Of a stretch of 5,169 nucleotides of DNA, positions 1-5,169 are shown piece by piece. The stretch is taken from contig JAEKMB010000179.1 in the NCBI GenBank assembly GCA_019508105.1, forward strand, positions 1 through 5,169, written 5' to 3'. The stretch is from Alphaproteobacteria bacterium. Its GTDB lineage: Bacteria; Pseudomonadota; Alphaproteobacteria; Micropepsales; Micropepsaceae. How positions within the stretch are numbered: position 1 is the first letter of the stretch; every line of letters begins with the position of its first letter. The notes below the pieces were generated by a model. That model was not told the DNA's origin. It made no database searches and was given only the letters and a program-made list of their open reading frames with translations. The translations under genes and the position numbers were made by a program.

Positions 1-612
1 AAGCTGGATTTCGTGGGCGGCGCCAGCATCAACTGCTCGGTGACCAATGGCCGGCCGATTTCCAACCGGCCCACCATGCCGGGCAGTCCGCGCTGGGGCA
101 AAGGTTGGAAACAGGCGACGGTGGATGGCTACAACAATTCCATGGGCTTCGGGTCGCAGGGTTCATCCTATCCGGTGCAAGAGAATTATCTCGATCTCGA
201 TCCCACCTATACCGATCGCCACGGGCGCCCCCTTCTGCGCATCACTTTCGACTTCCCCGACAATGACATCGCCATGTCGAACTATCTGTCGGATCAATTG
301 GAGAAGATGACCAAGCCCTTCAACGCCAAATTTTCCGCCGTGTCGCGGCTCAAGAAAGGCTGGAATTCCGTGCCCTATCAAAGTACCCACAATACCGGCG
401 GAGCGATCATGGGCAATGATCCCAAGACCAGCGCGGTGAACAAATATCTGCAAAGCTGGGACGTGCCCAATGTCTTCGTGGTGGGGGCCTCCGCCTTTGC
501 GCACAATGCCGGCCTCAATCCGACCGGCACGGTGGGGGCGCTGGCCTATTGGGCGGCAGAGGCCATCACCACCCAATATATCAAAAACCCCGGCGCGCTG
601 GTGCAGGCATGA
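1..612 (+). CDS. GMC-family FAD-dependent dehydrogenase, C-terminal part (gluconate 2-dehydrogenase large-subunit type); 5' end outside window
   Basis: The frame is open from the first base, so this is the last 203 residues of a protein that normally has about 520-590; the FAD-binding N-terminus is missing. The visible part is a GMC C-terminal domain. His130, in a THNTGG context, and Asn173, in the motif GLNPTGTVGALAYWAAEAI, sit where the family has its catalytic His and its second active-site His/Asn. The preceding stretch NVFVVGASAF is the usual return to the FAD-binding fold. In this family the enzyme oxidises a sugar, sugar acid or polyol with FAD and passes electrons to a partner cytochrome c. 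The stop codon overlaps the start of a triheme cytochrome gene, which supports a gluconate, 2-ketogluconate, sorbitol or fructose dehydrogenase-like complex. The substrate cannot be told from this fragment. A small subunit (gluconate dehydrogenase subunit 3 type) would be expected upstream, outside the window. Confidence 0.93.
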   Translation, partial: KLDFVGGASINCSVTNGRPISNRPTMPGSPRWGKGWKQATVDGYNNSMGFGSQGSSYPVQENYLDLDPTYTDRHGRPLLRITFDFPDNDIAMSNYLSDQLEKMTKPFNAKFSAVSRLKKGWNSVPYQSTHNTGGAIMGNDPKTSAVNKYLQSWDVPNVFVVGASAFAHNAGLNPTGTVGALAYWAAEAITTQYIKNPGALVQA

Positions 613-1838
613 ACTCTATGATTTCTCGTTCCGCCTTCCGGCTATGCTCGCGGATGCCGTTCGCCTGGATGATCGCCGCGTTCGCCGCACTTTCCACCCC
701 AGCGCTGGCCGCGCCCACCGATGCGGGAAAATACCAGCTCGTGCTGGGCGACTGCGAAGGCTGTCATGGCAAGAACCTGGCGGGCGGGGTGGTGCTGATG
801 ACGCCGTTCGGCAAGATGGTGACGCCCAATATCACCCCGGACAAGGACACCGGCATCGGCAATTACTCGGCCGAGGATTTCCGTCAGGCCATGAAGAACG
901 GCATCGCGCCGCGCAACAAGCTGCTCTATCCCGCCATGCCCTATCCGTCCTATGCGCGGATGAGCGATGCGGATATTGCGGCGCTATGGACCTATATGCG
1001 CAGCGTCAAGCCGGTGAGAAACAGCGTCAATGTCAACCAGCTGCATTTTCCCTTCAACCTGCGCTTCATGATGCGCGGCTGGAACCTGCTGTTCTTTGCG
1101 CCGGCGCCTTACGCCAACAATCCGGCCAAGAGCGCAGCGTGGAACCGCGGCGCCTATCTGGTGAGCGGGGCGGCGCATTGCGGCGCCTGTCATACCCCGA
1201 AAAATCCGTTCGGCGCCGACAAGGGCGCCGCCTTGACCGGCGCGGCGCTGCAGGGATGGTTCGCGCCCGACCTCACCAGCGACAAGGGCGCGGGCCTTGG
1301 CACCTGGAGCGCCGCCGACATTGTGGAGTATCTGCAGACCGGGCGGAACAATCATTCTCTGGCCTCAGGCCCCATGGCCGAAGCGGTGGAAAATTCCACC
1401 TCCCGGATGAACGGCACCGACCTCAAGGCGATCGCCGTCTATCTGAAGAATTTGCCGCCGTCCCGCGGCAATGGCGGCGGCGCCACGGGAATCGAAGCCC
1501 AGATGAAATCGGGCGCCGCGCTTTATGATGTCAGTTGTGCGGCCTGCCATGGCCGCGACGGCAAGGGCAGCCTGATCTTCCCGCCGCTGGCAGGCAATCC
1601 GACGGTGCGTCAGGTGCGGGCCGACAGCATTGTGCGCATGGTGCTGGCGGGCGGCCGCGGCGCGGCGACTGCCAGGGCACCCACCGGCCCGGGCATGCCC
1701 AGCTTTGCCTGGCGGCTGAGTGACAGCCAGGCGGCGGATATTCTCACTTATGTCCGCAACAATTGGGGCAACCGCGCGCCGGCGGTGTCACCCGAGACAG
1801 TGGGGCATATCCGCAGCGCGTTACACAGCAGCAGCTAG
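609..1838 (+). CDS. Triheme cytochrome c subunit of a GMC-type membrane dehydrogenase
   Basis: A 409-residue exported electron-transfer subunit. Three CXXCH heme sites are visible: CEGCH at 49-53, CGACH at 191-195 and CAACH at 310-314. Likely axial methionines are Met110 or Met118 (AMPYPSYARM), Met256 (GPMAEAV) and Met363 (PGMPSF). The stretches TPNITPDKDTGIG, YPAMPYPSYARMSD and WNRGAYLV are typical of cytochrome subunits of gluconate 2-dehydrogenase and membrane alcohol dehydrogenases. A signal peptide with an arginine-bearing n-region and a hydrophobic core ends at ALA (32-34), so the heme domains face the periplasm; no later membrane span is evident. I chose ATG 609 because it overlaps the upstream stop as ATGA, which suggests translational coupling; no strong ribosome site is seen. 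In-frame ATGs at 618 and 654 would keep most of the signal peptide. Its role is to take electrons from the FAD subunit and deliver them to the respiratory chain, probably ubiquinone. Length and heme number are normal for the family. Confidence 0.94.
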   Translation: MNSMISRSAFRLCSRMPFAWMIAAFAALSTPALAAPTDAGKYQLVLGDCEGCHGKNLAGGVVLMTPFGKMVTPNITPDKDTGIGNYSAEDFRQAMKNGIAPRNKLLYPAMPYPSYARMSDADIAALWTYMRSVKPVRNSVNVNQLHFPFNLRFMMRGWNLLFFAPAPYANNPAKSAAWNRGAYLVSGAAHCGACHTPKNPFGADKGAALTGAALQGWFAPDLTSDKGAGLGTWSAADIVEYLQTGRNNHSLASGPMAEAVENSTSRMNGTDLKAIAVYLKNLPPSRGNGGGATGIEAQMKSGAALYDVSCAACHGRDGKGSLIFPPLAGNPTVRQVRADSIVRMVLAGGRGAATARAPTGPGMPSFAWRLSDSQAADILTYVRNNWGNRAPAVSPETVGHIRSALHSSS

Positions 1839-1840
1839 CA

Positions 1841-1925
1841 TCCCCCCTCCGGCCTTCGCTGGCTCGAGAGCCAGCTACGGCCACCTCCCCGTCGCAAGCG
1901 CGCTACGCGCGCGCTGGGGAGGAGA
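1841..1925. repeat. Double-hairpin intergenic palindromic element (REP-like), probable bidirectional terminator
   Basis: Two GC-rich inverted repeats fill the gap between two convergent genes. The first pairs GCTGGCT (1858-1864) with AGCCAGC (1869-1875) around a CGAG loop, flanked by an outer GGCC pair (1851-1854 with 1879-1882). The second pairs CCTCCCC (1884-1890) with GGGGAGG (1916-1922) and encloses an inner stem AGCGCGC (1897-1903) with GCGCGCT (1909-1915). Neither is followed by a T-run, so it is not a textbook intrinsic terminator, but stems this strong between convergent genes usually limit read-through. The CCTCCGGCC, GGCCACCTCCCC and GGGGAGGA pieces resemble, from memory, dispersed palindromic repeats common in Alphaproteobacteria. 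Whether it is repeated in this genome cannot be seen from a single copy. Confidence 0.6.
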
Positions 1926-4023
1926 GCATCTCGCGGTAGAGCGTCTCGAGGTCGCGCGCCAGGCGCGGGGTGTCGAACAGGAGCGAGCCGGCCGCCAGCT
2001 TTTCGCGGCAGGCTTTCAGCCGCGCCGGATCGCGCGCCAGCGCCAAGGCCAGCGTTTCATACTCCTCCGCCGACTCCGCGATCAGTTCGGGCAGACCCGC
2101 CGCCGTCAGCAGGCTGGTCGAAACCCGCGCCGCAAAGGCGCCGCCGCGCCGAGTAACGACCGGCAGCCCTGCCCAAAGCGCATCGCAGGCGGTGGCATGG
2201 GCATTGTAGGGATGGGTGTCCAGGAACAGATCGGCCAAGCGGTGCCGCGCCAGATGCACGTCCAGCGGCGCAGGCTTGGCGAAAATCAAGCGCGCCGGAT
2301 CCACCTCCTGCGCTTGCGCCGCTTGGCGCAAATTGGCCTTGGCCTTGTCGCCGGCCTGTTTCAGCCACAACACACTGCCGGGCAGGGCCGCCAGCAGCCG
2401 CAGCCACGTGGCAAAGACGGATGCCGTGATCTTGAAATTGTTGTTGAAGCAGCAAAAGACAAAGCCGTCTTCCGGCAACTGGGCCTCGGCGCGGGTTGGG
2501 ACGGTGCCGATGCTGCGGCTGGTGTCGCTGGGAAAAAAGCACATGGGCAGGCTGGCGATGGTTTCGGAAAAGGCTTGCGGGTTCGGCGCCACCACGCGGT
2601 CGGCGATCAGATAATCGACAAAGGGCGCGGCGGTGGTGCCGGCATAACCCAGCCATGTCGCCTGCACCGGCGCCGGGCGATGGCTCAGGATGTCGAAATT
2701 ATCGCCCCTGGTATGACCGTTCAGGTCCACCAGCACATCCACTTCCATCTGCTTGAGTTGCTGCGCCACGGCGGCGGCGCTGCGGTCATGGGCATCGATG
2801 AAGGTGTCAAAGGCGGCCACCAGGCGGCGGCGCTGGGCGCTGCCGTCATCTTGATTGGTGCCAATCCCGATGACGTCAAAGCGCGTGCGGTCATGGCGTT
2901 CGATCAACTGCACCACCTGGGTCGCTACCGGGTGATGCGCCTTGTCGGAGGAGATATAGGCCAGCCGGATCTTGTCGTGCTTATAAGGCGCCATCGCCAG
3001 CGGCGGCGGCAGGGAAGGAAAGCGTGCCGCGATCACATTGGCGGCGGCCTGGCGCTGCAGCATCTCGTCATCGCTATAGGCCAGCAAGGTCCAGGGCGAG
3101 ATGGTTTCCCCGTTTCCGATCCGCTGCGCCATCTGGGCGCTGATCTCGGCACAGCGGGTCCAGTCGCAGAGATTGAGCGCCGCAATGGCGGCGCCGGCAA
3201 AGGCTTCCGGCTTGCTGGCCAAAGCCAGGTCGAACGAGGCCAGCGCCTCGTCATGGCGCTTGAGTTGCTGCAGCGCATTGCCGCGATTGTTCAATGCCTC
3301 GGCATAACCGGGGCTGAGGACGAGGGCCTGGTCATACATCGCGACGGCTTCGTCATAGCGCAAGAGGCCCTGCAGCGCGTTGCCGCGATTGTTCAGCACT
3401 TGCGGATCGCCGGGCCGCAAGGCCAAGGCGCGGTCGAAGCAGAACAGGGCATCGACGAAGCGCTTGAGGTCGAGCAGGGCGCTGCCCCGGTTGTTGAAAG
3501 CGGTGGCGAACTGGGGCGCCAGCCGCAGCGCCTGGTCGTAAGCCGCCAGCGCCTCGCCAGGGCGCCGCAAGTCCTGGAGCACGCTGCCGCGATTGTTGAG
3601 GGCCTCGACATTGCCCGGCGCCGCGGCCAAGGCGCGGTCATAGGCCGCCAAGGCCTCCTCATAGCGTCCCATCGCCTGCAGCACCGTGCCGCGATTGTTC
3701 TCCGCCTGGGACCAGCCCGGCCGCAATGCCAAGGCGCGATCAAAATCCGCCAGCGCCTCGGCGAGCCGGTTCAGGCTCTTGAGCACATTGGCGTGGTTGA
3801 GCAGGGCCTCGGCATCGTCGGGACGGATCGCCAGCGCCGCATTGATGTCGGCCAGCGCCTCCGACATGCGGCCGGCTTGCGCCCGAAGCACGCCCAGCAG
3901 GTGCCGGGCGGTGAAATCATCGGGCTTGTCCGCCAGCACCTGCAGATACAGGCGTTCGGCCTCGGCCAATCGTCCGCTGCGGTGCAGCGCGACCGCCTGT
4001 TCGCTGAGAGTCTGGCTATTCAT
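1903..4023 (-). CDS. TPR-repeat protein with SPINDLY/OGT-like glycosyltransferase domain (GT41)
   Basis: A 706-residue protein. Residues 7-278 hold eight tandem 34-residue TPRs; five begin with NNRG, at 109, 143, 177, 211 and 245. Residues 279-345 are a linker, and 350-700 a catalytic domain of the predicted O-linked GlcNAc transferase (SPINDLY) family. Matches to human OGT landmarks are YISSDKAHHP with His364 (the NHP histidine), DVLVDLNGHTRG (429-440), RPAPVQATWLGYAGT (449-463), FNNNFKI with Lys531 (UDP-contacting lysine), and the block ADLFLDTHPYNAHATACDALWAGLP (597-621). There is no signal peptide, so it should act in the cytoplasm, with the TPRs holding a protein acceptor and the GT-B domain transferring a sugar from a nucleotide donor. 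Donor and acceptor are unknown; related alphaproteobacterial proteins have been linked to flagellin glycosylation, but no flagellin gene is near. ATG 4023 is chosen because it begins directly before the first TPR; longer readings would run into the divergent gene. No strong ribosome site lies just before it. The last codons (SSPARA) and the stop lie inside the adjacent repeat. Confidence 0.93.
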   Translation of the reverse strand: MNSQTLSEQAVALHRSGRLAEAERLYLQVLADKPDDFTARHLLGVLRAQAGRMSEALADINAALAIRPDDAEALLNHANVLKSLNRLAEALADFDRALALRPGWSQAENNRGTVLQAMGRYEEALAAYDRALAAAPGNVEALNNRGSVLQDLRRPGEALAAYDQALRLAPQFATAFNNRGSALLDLKRFVDALFCFDRALALRPGDPQVLNNRGNALQGLLRYDEAVAMYDQALVLSPGYAEALNNRGNALQQLKRHDEALASFDLALASKPEAFAGAAIAALNLCDWTRCAEISAQMAQRIGNGETISPWTLLAYSDDEMLQRQAAANVIAARFPSLPPPLAMAPYKHDKIRLAYISSDKAHHPVATQVVQLIERHDRTRFDVIGIGTNQDDGSAQRRRLVAAFDTFIDAHDRSAAAVAQQLKQMEVDVLVDLNGHTRGDNFDILSHRPAPVQATWLGYAGTTAAPFVDYLIADRVVAPNPQAFSETIASLPMCFFPSDTSRSIGTVPTRAEAQLPEDGFVFCCFNNNFKITASVFATWLRLLAALPGSVLWLKQAGDKAKANLRQAAQAQEVDPARLIFAKPAPLDVHLARHRLADLFLDTHPYNAHATACDALWAGLPVVTRRGGAFAARVSTSLLTAAGLPELIAESAEEYETLALALARDPARLKACREKLAAGSLLFDTPRLARDLETLYREMLSSPARA
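3281..3698 (-). repeat. Exact 102-bp DNA periodicity encoding TPR units
   Basis: The plus-strand word CCGCGATTGT occurs at 3281, 3383, 3587 and 3689, with a two-base variant CCCCGGTTGT at 3485. All are spaced by exactly 102 bp, that is 34 codons. On the coding strand these words encode the invariant asparagine-asparagine-arginine start of successive TPRs. Conservation at DNA level across five units suggests fairly recent duplication of repeats, or homogenisation between them, within the glycosyltransferase gene. Confidence 0.85.
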
Positions 4024-4046
4024 GTTTGGCCGCTTATGCGCCGCAT
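4020..4046 (-). CDS. Possible 8-codon leader ORF overlapping the glycosyltransferase start
   Basis: On the minus strand an ATG at 4046 opens a mini-ORF encoding MRRISGQT. Its TGA overlaps the ATG of the glycosyltransferase as ATGA. It has a much better ribosome site than the main gene: GAGGAAGGG ends 5 bases before its ATG, whereas nothing comparable precedes 4023. It lies in a different frame from the main gene. It may be a translational-coupling leader. Alternatives are that the purine run serves the main start from too far away, or that a one-base sequence error hides a longer N-terminus. No function is claimed for the peptide. Confidence 0.35.
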   Translation of the reverse strand: MRRISGQT

Positions 4047-4086
4047 GGTATCCCTTCCTCAATCCGCAAAAGCAATGGGGAACGCC
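4024..4086. promoter_or_regulatory. Divergent start region between glycosyltransferase and amidohydrolase genes
   Basis: These 63 bases separate two divergent start codons and must hold, or lie next to, the start signals of both genes. On the plus strand TTGGCC (4026-4031) and TATCCC (4049-4054) are 17 bases apart, each matching only three positions of a sigma-70 hexamer, so this is a weak candidate. No convincing minus-strand promoter is visible; it may lie within the start of the amidohydrolase gene. I see no operator-like palindrome. Confidence 0.35.
4052..4060 (-). promoter_or_regulatory. Strong Shine-Dalgarno-like sequence GAGGAAGGG
   Basis: This is the only strong purine-rich ribosome site on the minus strand of the 63-bp divergent gap. 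It is 5 bases from ATG 4046 (mini-ORF) but 28 bases from ATG 4023 (glycosyltransferase), too far for direct use. It therefore bears on how translation of the glycosyltransferase begins. Confidence 0.5.
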
Positions 4087-4980
4087 ATGCCAGCCACCAA
4101 CCGCCGCGACCTTCTGGCCCTGATGGGCGCCGCCGCCCTGGCGGGTAATACCGCGCCGGCCTTCGCCGCATCCACGCCGGTGATCGAATGGAATATGCAC
4201 ATGTTCAGCGCCGACACGGCGAAATTCCCCTTCCATCCCAGCGCCGTCTACAAGCCCGATGCCAGCAAATTTCCGGTTGATCCGCTGCCCCCTTACCAGG
4301 CGCATCTCAAGGAGGCGGGCATCGACAAGGCGATGTTCGTGCAGCCTGAGCCTTACGGCGATGACCATAGCCTGGTGCTGGATTGCCTGCGCCGCACCTC
4401 AGGTGACAAGTTCAAGGGCACCAGCCTTTTTTATCCGAAGAATCCGGAGTCGCCCAAAAAGCTGGCGGCGCTGGTCAAAAACCAGCCGCGCATCGTCTCC
4501 ACCCGCTTTCATGCCCATCGCGGCAAGGAAATGTATCTGGACTCTTTCGCCGCCGATTATGTGCGCGCCCTGTGGCGCAGGGCGGTCGAGCTGGGCCTGG
4601 TGATCGAGCTCCATATTGGGCCCAATTATGCCCTGCAGGCGGCCGATGCCATCCGCGCTTTTCCAGGCTGCAAGGTGCTGATCGACCATATGGACGAGCC
4701 CAAGCTGGGCAATCCTTATGAGTATGCCAATGTGCTGGACCTGGCCAAGCTGCCCAATGTCTATATGAAGCTGTCGGGGCTGGATTATATCGCCAGTGAC
4801 GCGCCGTATTTTGAAAGCCTGAGGCCCTTCACCAGCCGGTTGATCAAGGAATATGGCGCCGACCGGGTGGTGTGGAGCGGCGGCTCGCCCAAGATCGCCG
4901 ATGCGCACATGAAAGGCTATTCGGCCGCCGACATCGCCAAGGTCAAAGGGGGCAACCTGCAGCGCCTGCTGAACTGGTAA
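4087..4980 (+). CDS. Tat-exported amidohydrolase-family (TIM-barrel, amidohydrolase-2 type) protein with altered metal site
   Basis: A 297-residue protein. Its N-terminus has a twin-arginine signal (NRRDLLALMGAAALAG, Arg6-Arg7), a hydrophobic core and a likely cut after AFA at 25-27, so it should be exported folded. The rest resembles predicted TIM-barrel hydrolases related to lactonases and decarboxylases (amidohydrolase-2, COG3618 type): IEWNMHMF (33-40) at strand 1, VIELHIG with His176, VLIDHMDEP with His201, and DRVVWSGGSP (259-268) at the last strand. The usual HxH of strand 1 is NMH here (Asn36, His38), and the usual GSD near the end reads SGG, so Gly266 replaces the catalytic, metal-binding Asp. 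Its reaction is unknown: it may be a metal-independent lactonase-like enzyme or a non-catalytic member. ATG 4087 is chosen because GGGGAA (4077-4082) lies just before it and the Tat motif follows at once; ATG 4075 would add four residues. It is probably co-transcribed with the membrane-protein gene that follows directly. Confidence 0.85.
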   Translation: MPATNRRDLLALMGAAALAGNTAPAFAASTPVIEWNMHMFSADTAKFPFHPSAVYKPDASKFPVDPLPPYQAHLKEAGIDKAMFVQPEPYGDDHSLVLDCLRRTSGDKFKGTSLFYPKNPESPKKLAALVKNQPRIVSTRFHAHRGKEMYLDSFAADYVRALWRRAVELGLVIELHIGPNYALQAADAIRAFPGCKVLIDHMDEPKLGNPYEYANVLDLAKLPNVYMKLSGLDYIASDAPYFESLRPFTSRLIKEYGADRVVWSGGSPKIADAHMKGYSAADIAKVKGGNLQRLLNW

Positions 4981-5169
4981 ATGCTGGACAGGCCCAGCGC
5001 CTCCATCTCCGTCGTCGCGGCCTGTTTTTTTGTCCTGGCGGTGGCGTTTGTGTGGGGCGAGATCCTCACCATCAACAATGTCGCCGTGCTTGGCATGATG
5101 GATTTCAACGATTTCGTTTCCGCGGCGCTGCTGGCGGGCACCTTTTTCCTGCCCATGGTGGCGGTAGGG
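4981..5169 (+). CDS. Unidentified membrane protein, N-terminal 63 residues (3' end outside window)
   Basis: An ATG follows directly after the TAA of the amidohydrolase gene, with no base between them, and the frame stays open for 63 codons to the window edge. Most codons end in G or C, matching the other genes here, which supports real coding. The translation begins MLDRPSASIS, followed by a hydrophobic span at about 9-31 (VVAACFFVLAVAF) and the start of a second from about 47 (VSAALLAGTFFLPMVAVG), joined by a short loop with acidic residues (MMDFNDF). This points to an inner-membrane protein with at least two spans. No family is recognised. There is no clear ribosome site, so translation is probably coupled to the upstream gene. 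Confidence 0.65.
   Translation, partial: MLDRPSASISVVAACFFVLAVAFVWGEILTINNVAVLGMMDFNDFVSAALLAGTFFLPMVAVG
4988..5031 (+). terminator. Terminator-like hairpin plus T-run inside the start of the membrane-protein gene
   Basis: ACAGGCC (4988-4994) can pair perfectly with GGCCTGT (5019-5025), and a further GCG/CGC pair (4997-4999 with 5016-5018) can form inside. Seven T bases (5025-5031) follow directly. It begins seven bases after the amidohydrolase stop, where an intrinsic terminator would be expected, but the membrane-protein frame reads through it. The loop is long, so the structure is weaker than a classic terminator. It could be chance, or it could reduce transcription of the downstream gene. 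Confidence 0.3.

Noticed and set aside
549..608. Cytochrome start at ATG 549.
   Set aside because: It would put a non-signal-like 20-residue stretch before the signal peptide and overlap the dehydrogenase by 64 bases; ATG 609 gives a normal signal peptide and a 4-base overlap.
470..1528. Alternative plus-strand frame of 352 codons across the dehydrogenase and cytochrome genes.
   Set aside because: It is an out-of-frame shadow of the cytochrome gene: Arg/Gly-rich with no motif, whereas the other frame has three heme sites.
1720..4086. Very long plus-strand open frame running from within the cytochrome gene, across the glycosyltransferase in antisense, into the amidohydrolase (1086 codons in total).
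   Set aside because: The part before 4087 is low-complexity, Gln/Arg/Gly-rich and lies opposite a well-supported TPR-glycosyltransferase. It is a by-product of GC-rich codon bias on the other strand; only the stretch from 4087 has family similarity and a signal peptide.
4024..4368. N-terminal extension of the glycosyltransferase to ATG 4368 (115 more residues).
   Set aside because: The extension is antisense to the Tat signal and strand-1 region of the amidohydrolase and has no domain character; the TPR array starts directly after ATG 4023.
4259..4603. Plus-strand frame of 114 codons inside the amidohydrolase gene.
   Set aside because: It is an out-of-frame shadow rich in Arg, Ser and Cys; the amidohydrolase frame carries all family motifs.
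4917..5156. Minus-strand frame of 79 codons opposite the membrane-protein start.
   Set aside because: There is no ribosome site or recognisable domain, and the plus-strand frame has consistent GC-ending codons and membrane spans.

Overview
The window is GC-rich with strongly GC-biased third codon positions. The gene families and the intergenic repeat style suggest an alphaproteobacterium (Caulobacter-, Rhizomicrobium- or Sphingomonas-like), but no sequence here fixes the taxon. There is no rRNA, tRNA, CRISPR array, transposase or other mobile-element gene.

Layout. (1) Bases 1-1838, plus strand: the 3' part of a GMC-family flavoprotein dehydrogenase, then an overlapping (ATGA) triheme c-type cytochrome. 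Together they form the catalytic and electron-transfer subunits of a membrane-associated periplasmic sugar, sugar-acid or alcohol dehydrogenase of the gluconate 2-dehydrogenase type. (2) Bases 1839-1925: a compact block of two GC-rich hairpins between convergent genes, probably a REP-like repeat that also ends transcription. It supplies the last codons and the stop of the next gene. (3) Bases 1903-4023, minus strand: a 706-residue protein with eight TPR repeats and a C-terminal SPINDLY/OGT-type (GT41) glycosyltransferase domain. (4) Bases 4024-4086: a 63-bp divergent start region, with a possible 8-codon leader ORF in front of the glycosyltransferase. (5) Bases 4087-4980, plus strand: a Tat-exported TIM-barrel amidohydrolase-like protein whose usual metal-binding residues are partly replaced. 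(6) Bases 4981-5169, plus strand: the start of an unidentified membrane protein that begins immediately after the preceding stop codon and runs off the window.

How the genes relate. The dehydrogenase and cytochrome clearly work together: substrate electrons pass from FAD through three hemes to the respiratory chain, probably to quinone. The exported amidohydrolase-like protein could in principle handle a lactone or related periplasmic product, but that link rests only on proximity. The glycosyltransferase is probably an independent unit that modifies proteins in the cytoplasm. I see no clearly undescribed multi-gene system. The points most worth a second look are the altered active site of the amidohydrolase, the mini-ORF in front of the glycosyltransferase, and the repeat that forms that gene's 3' end.
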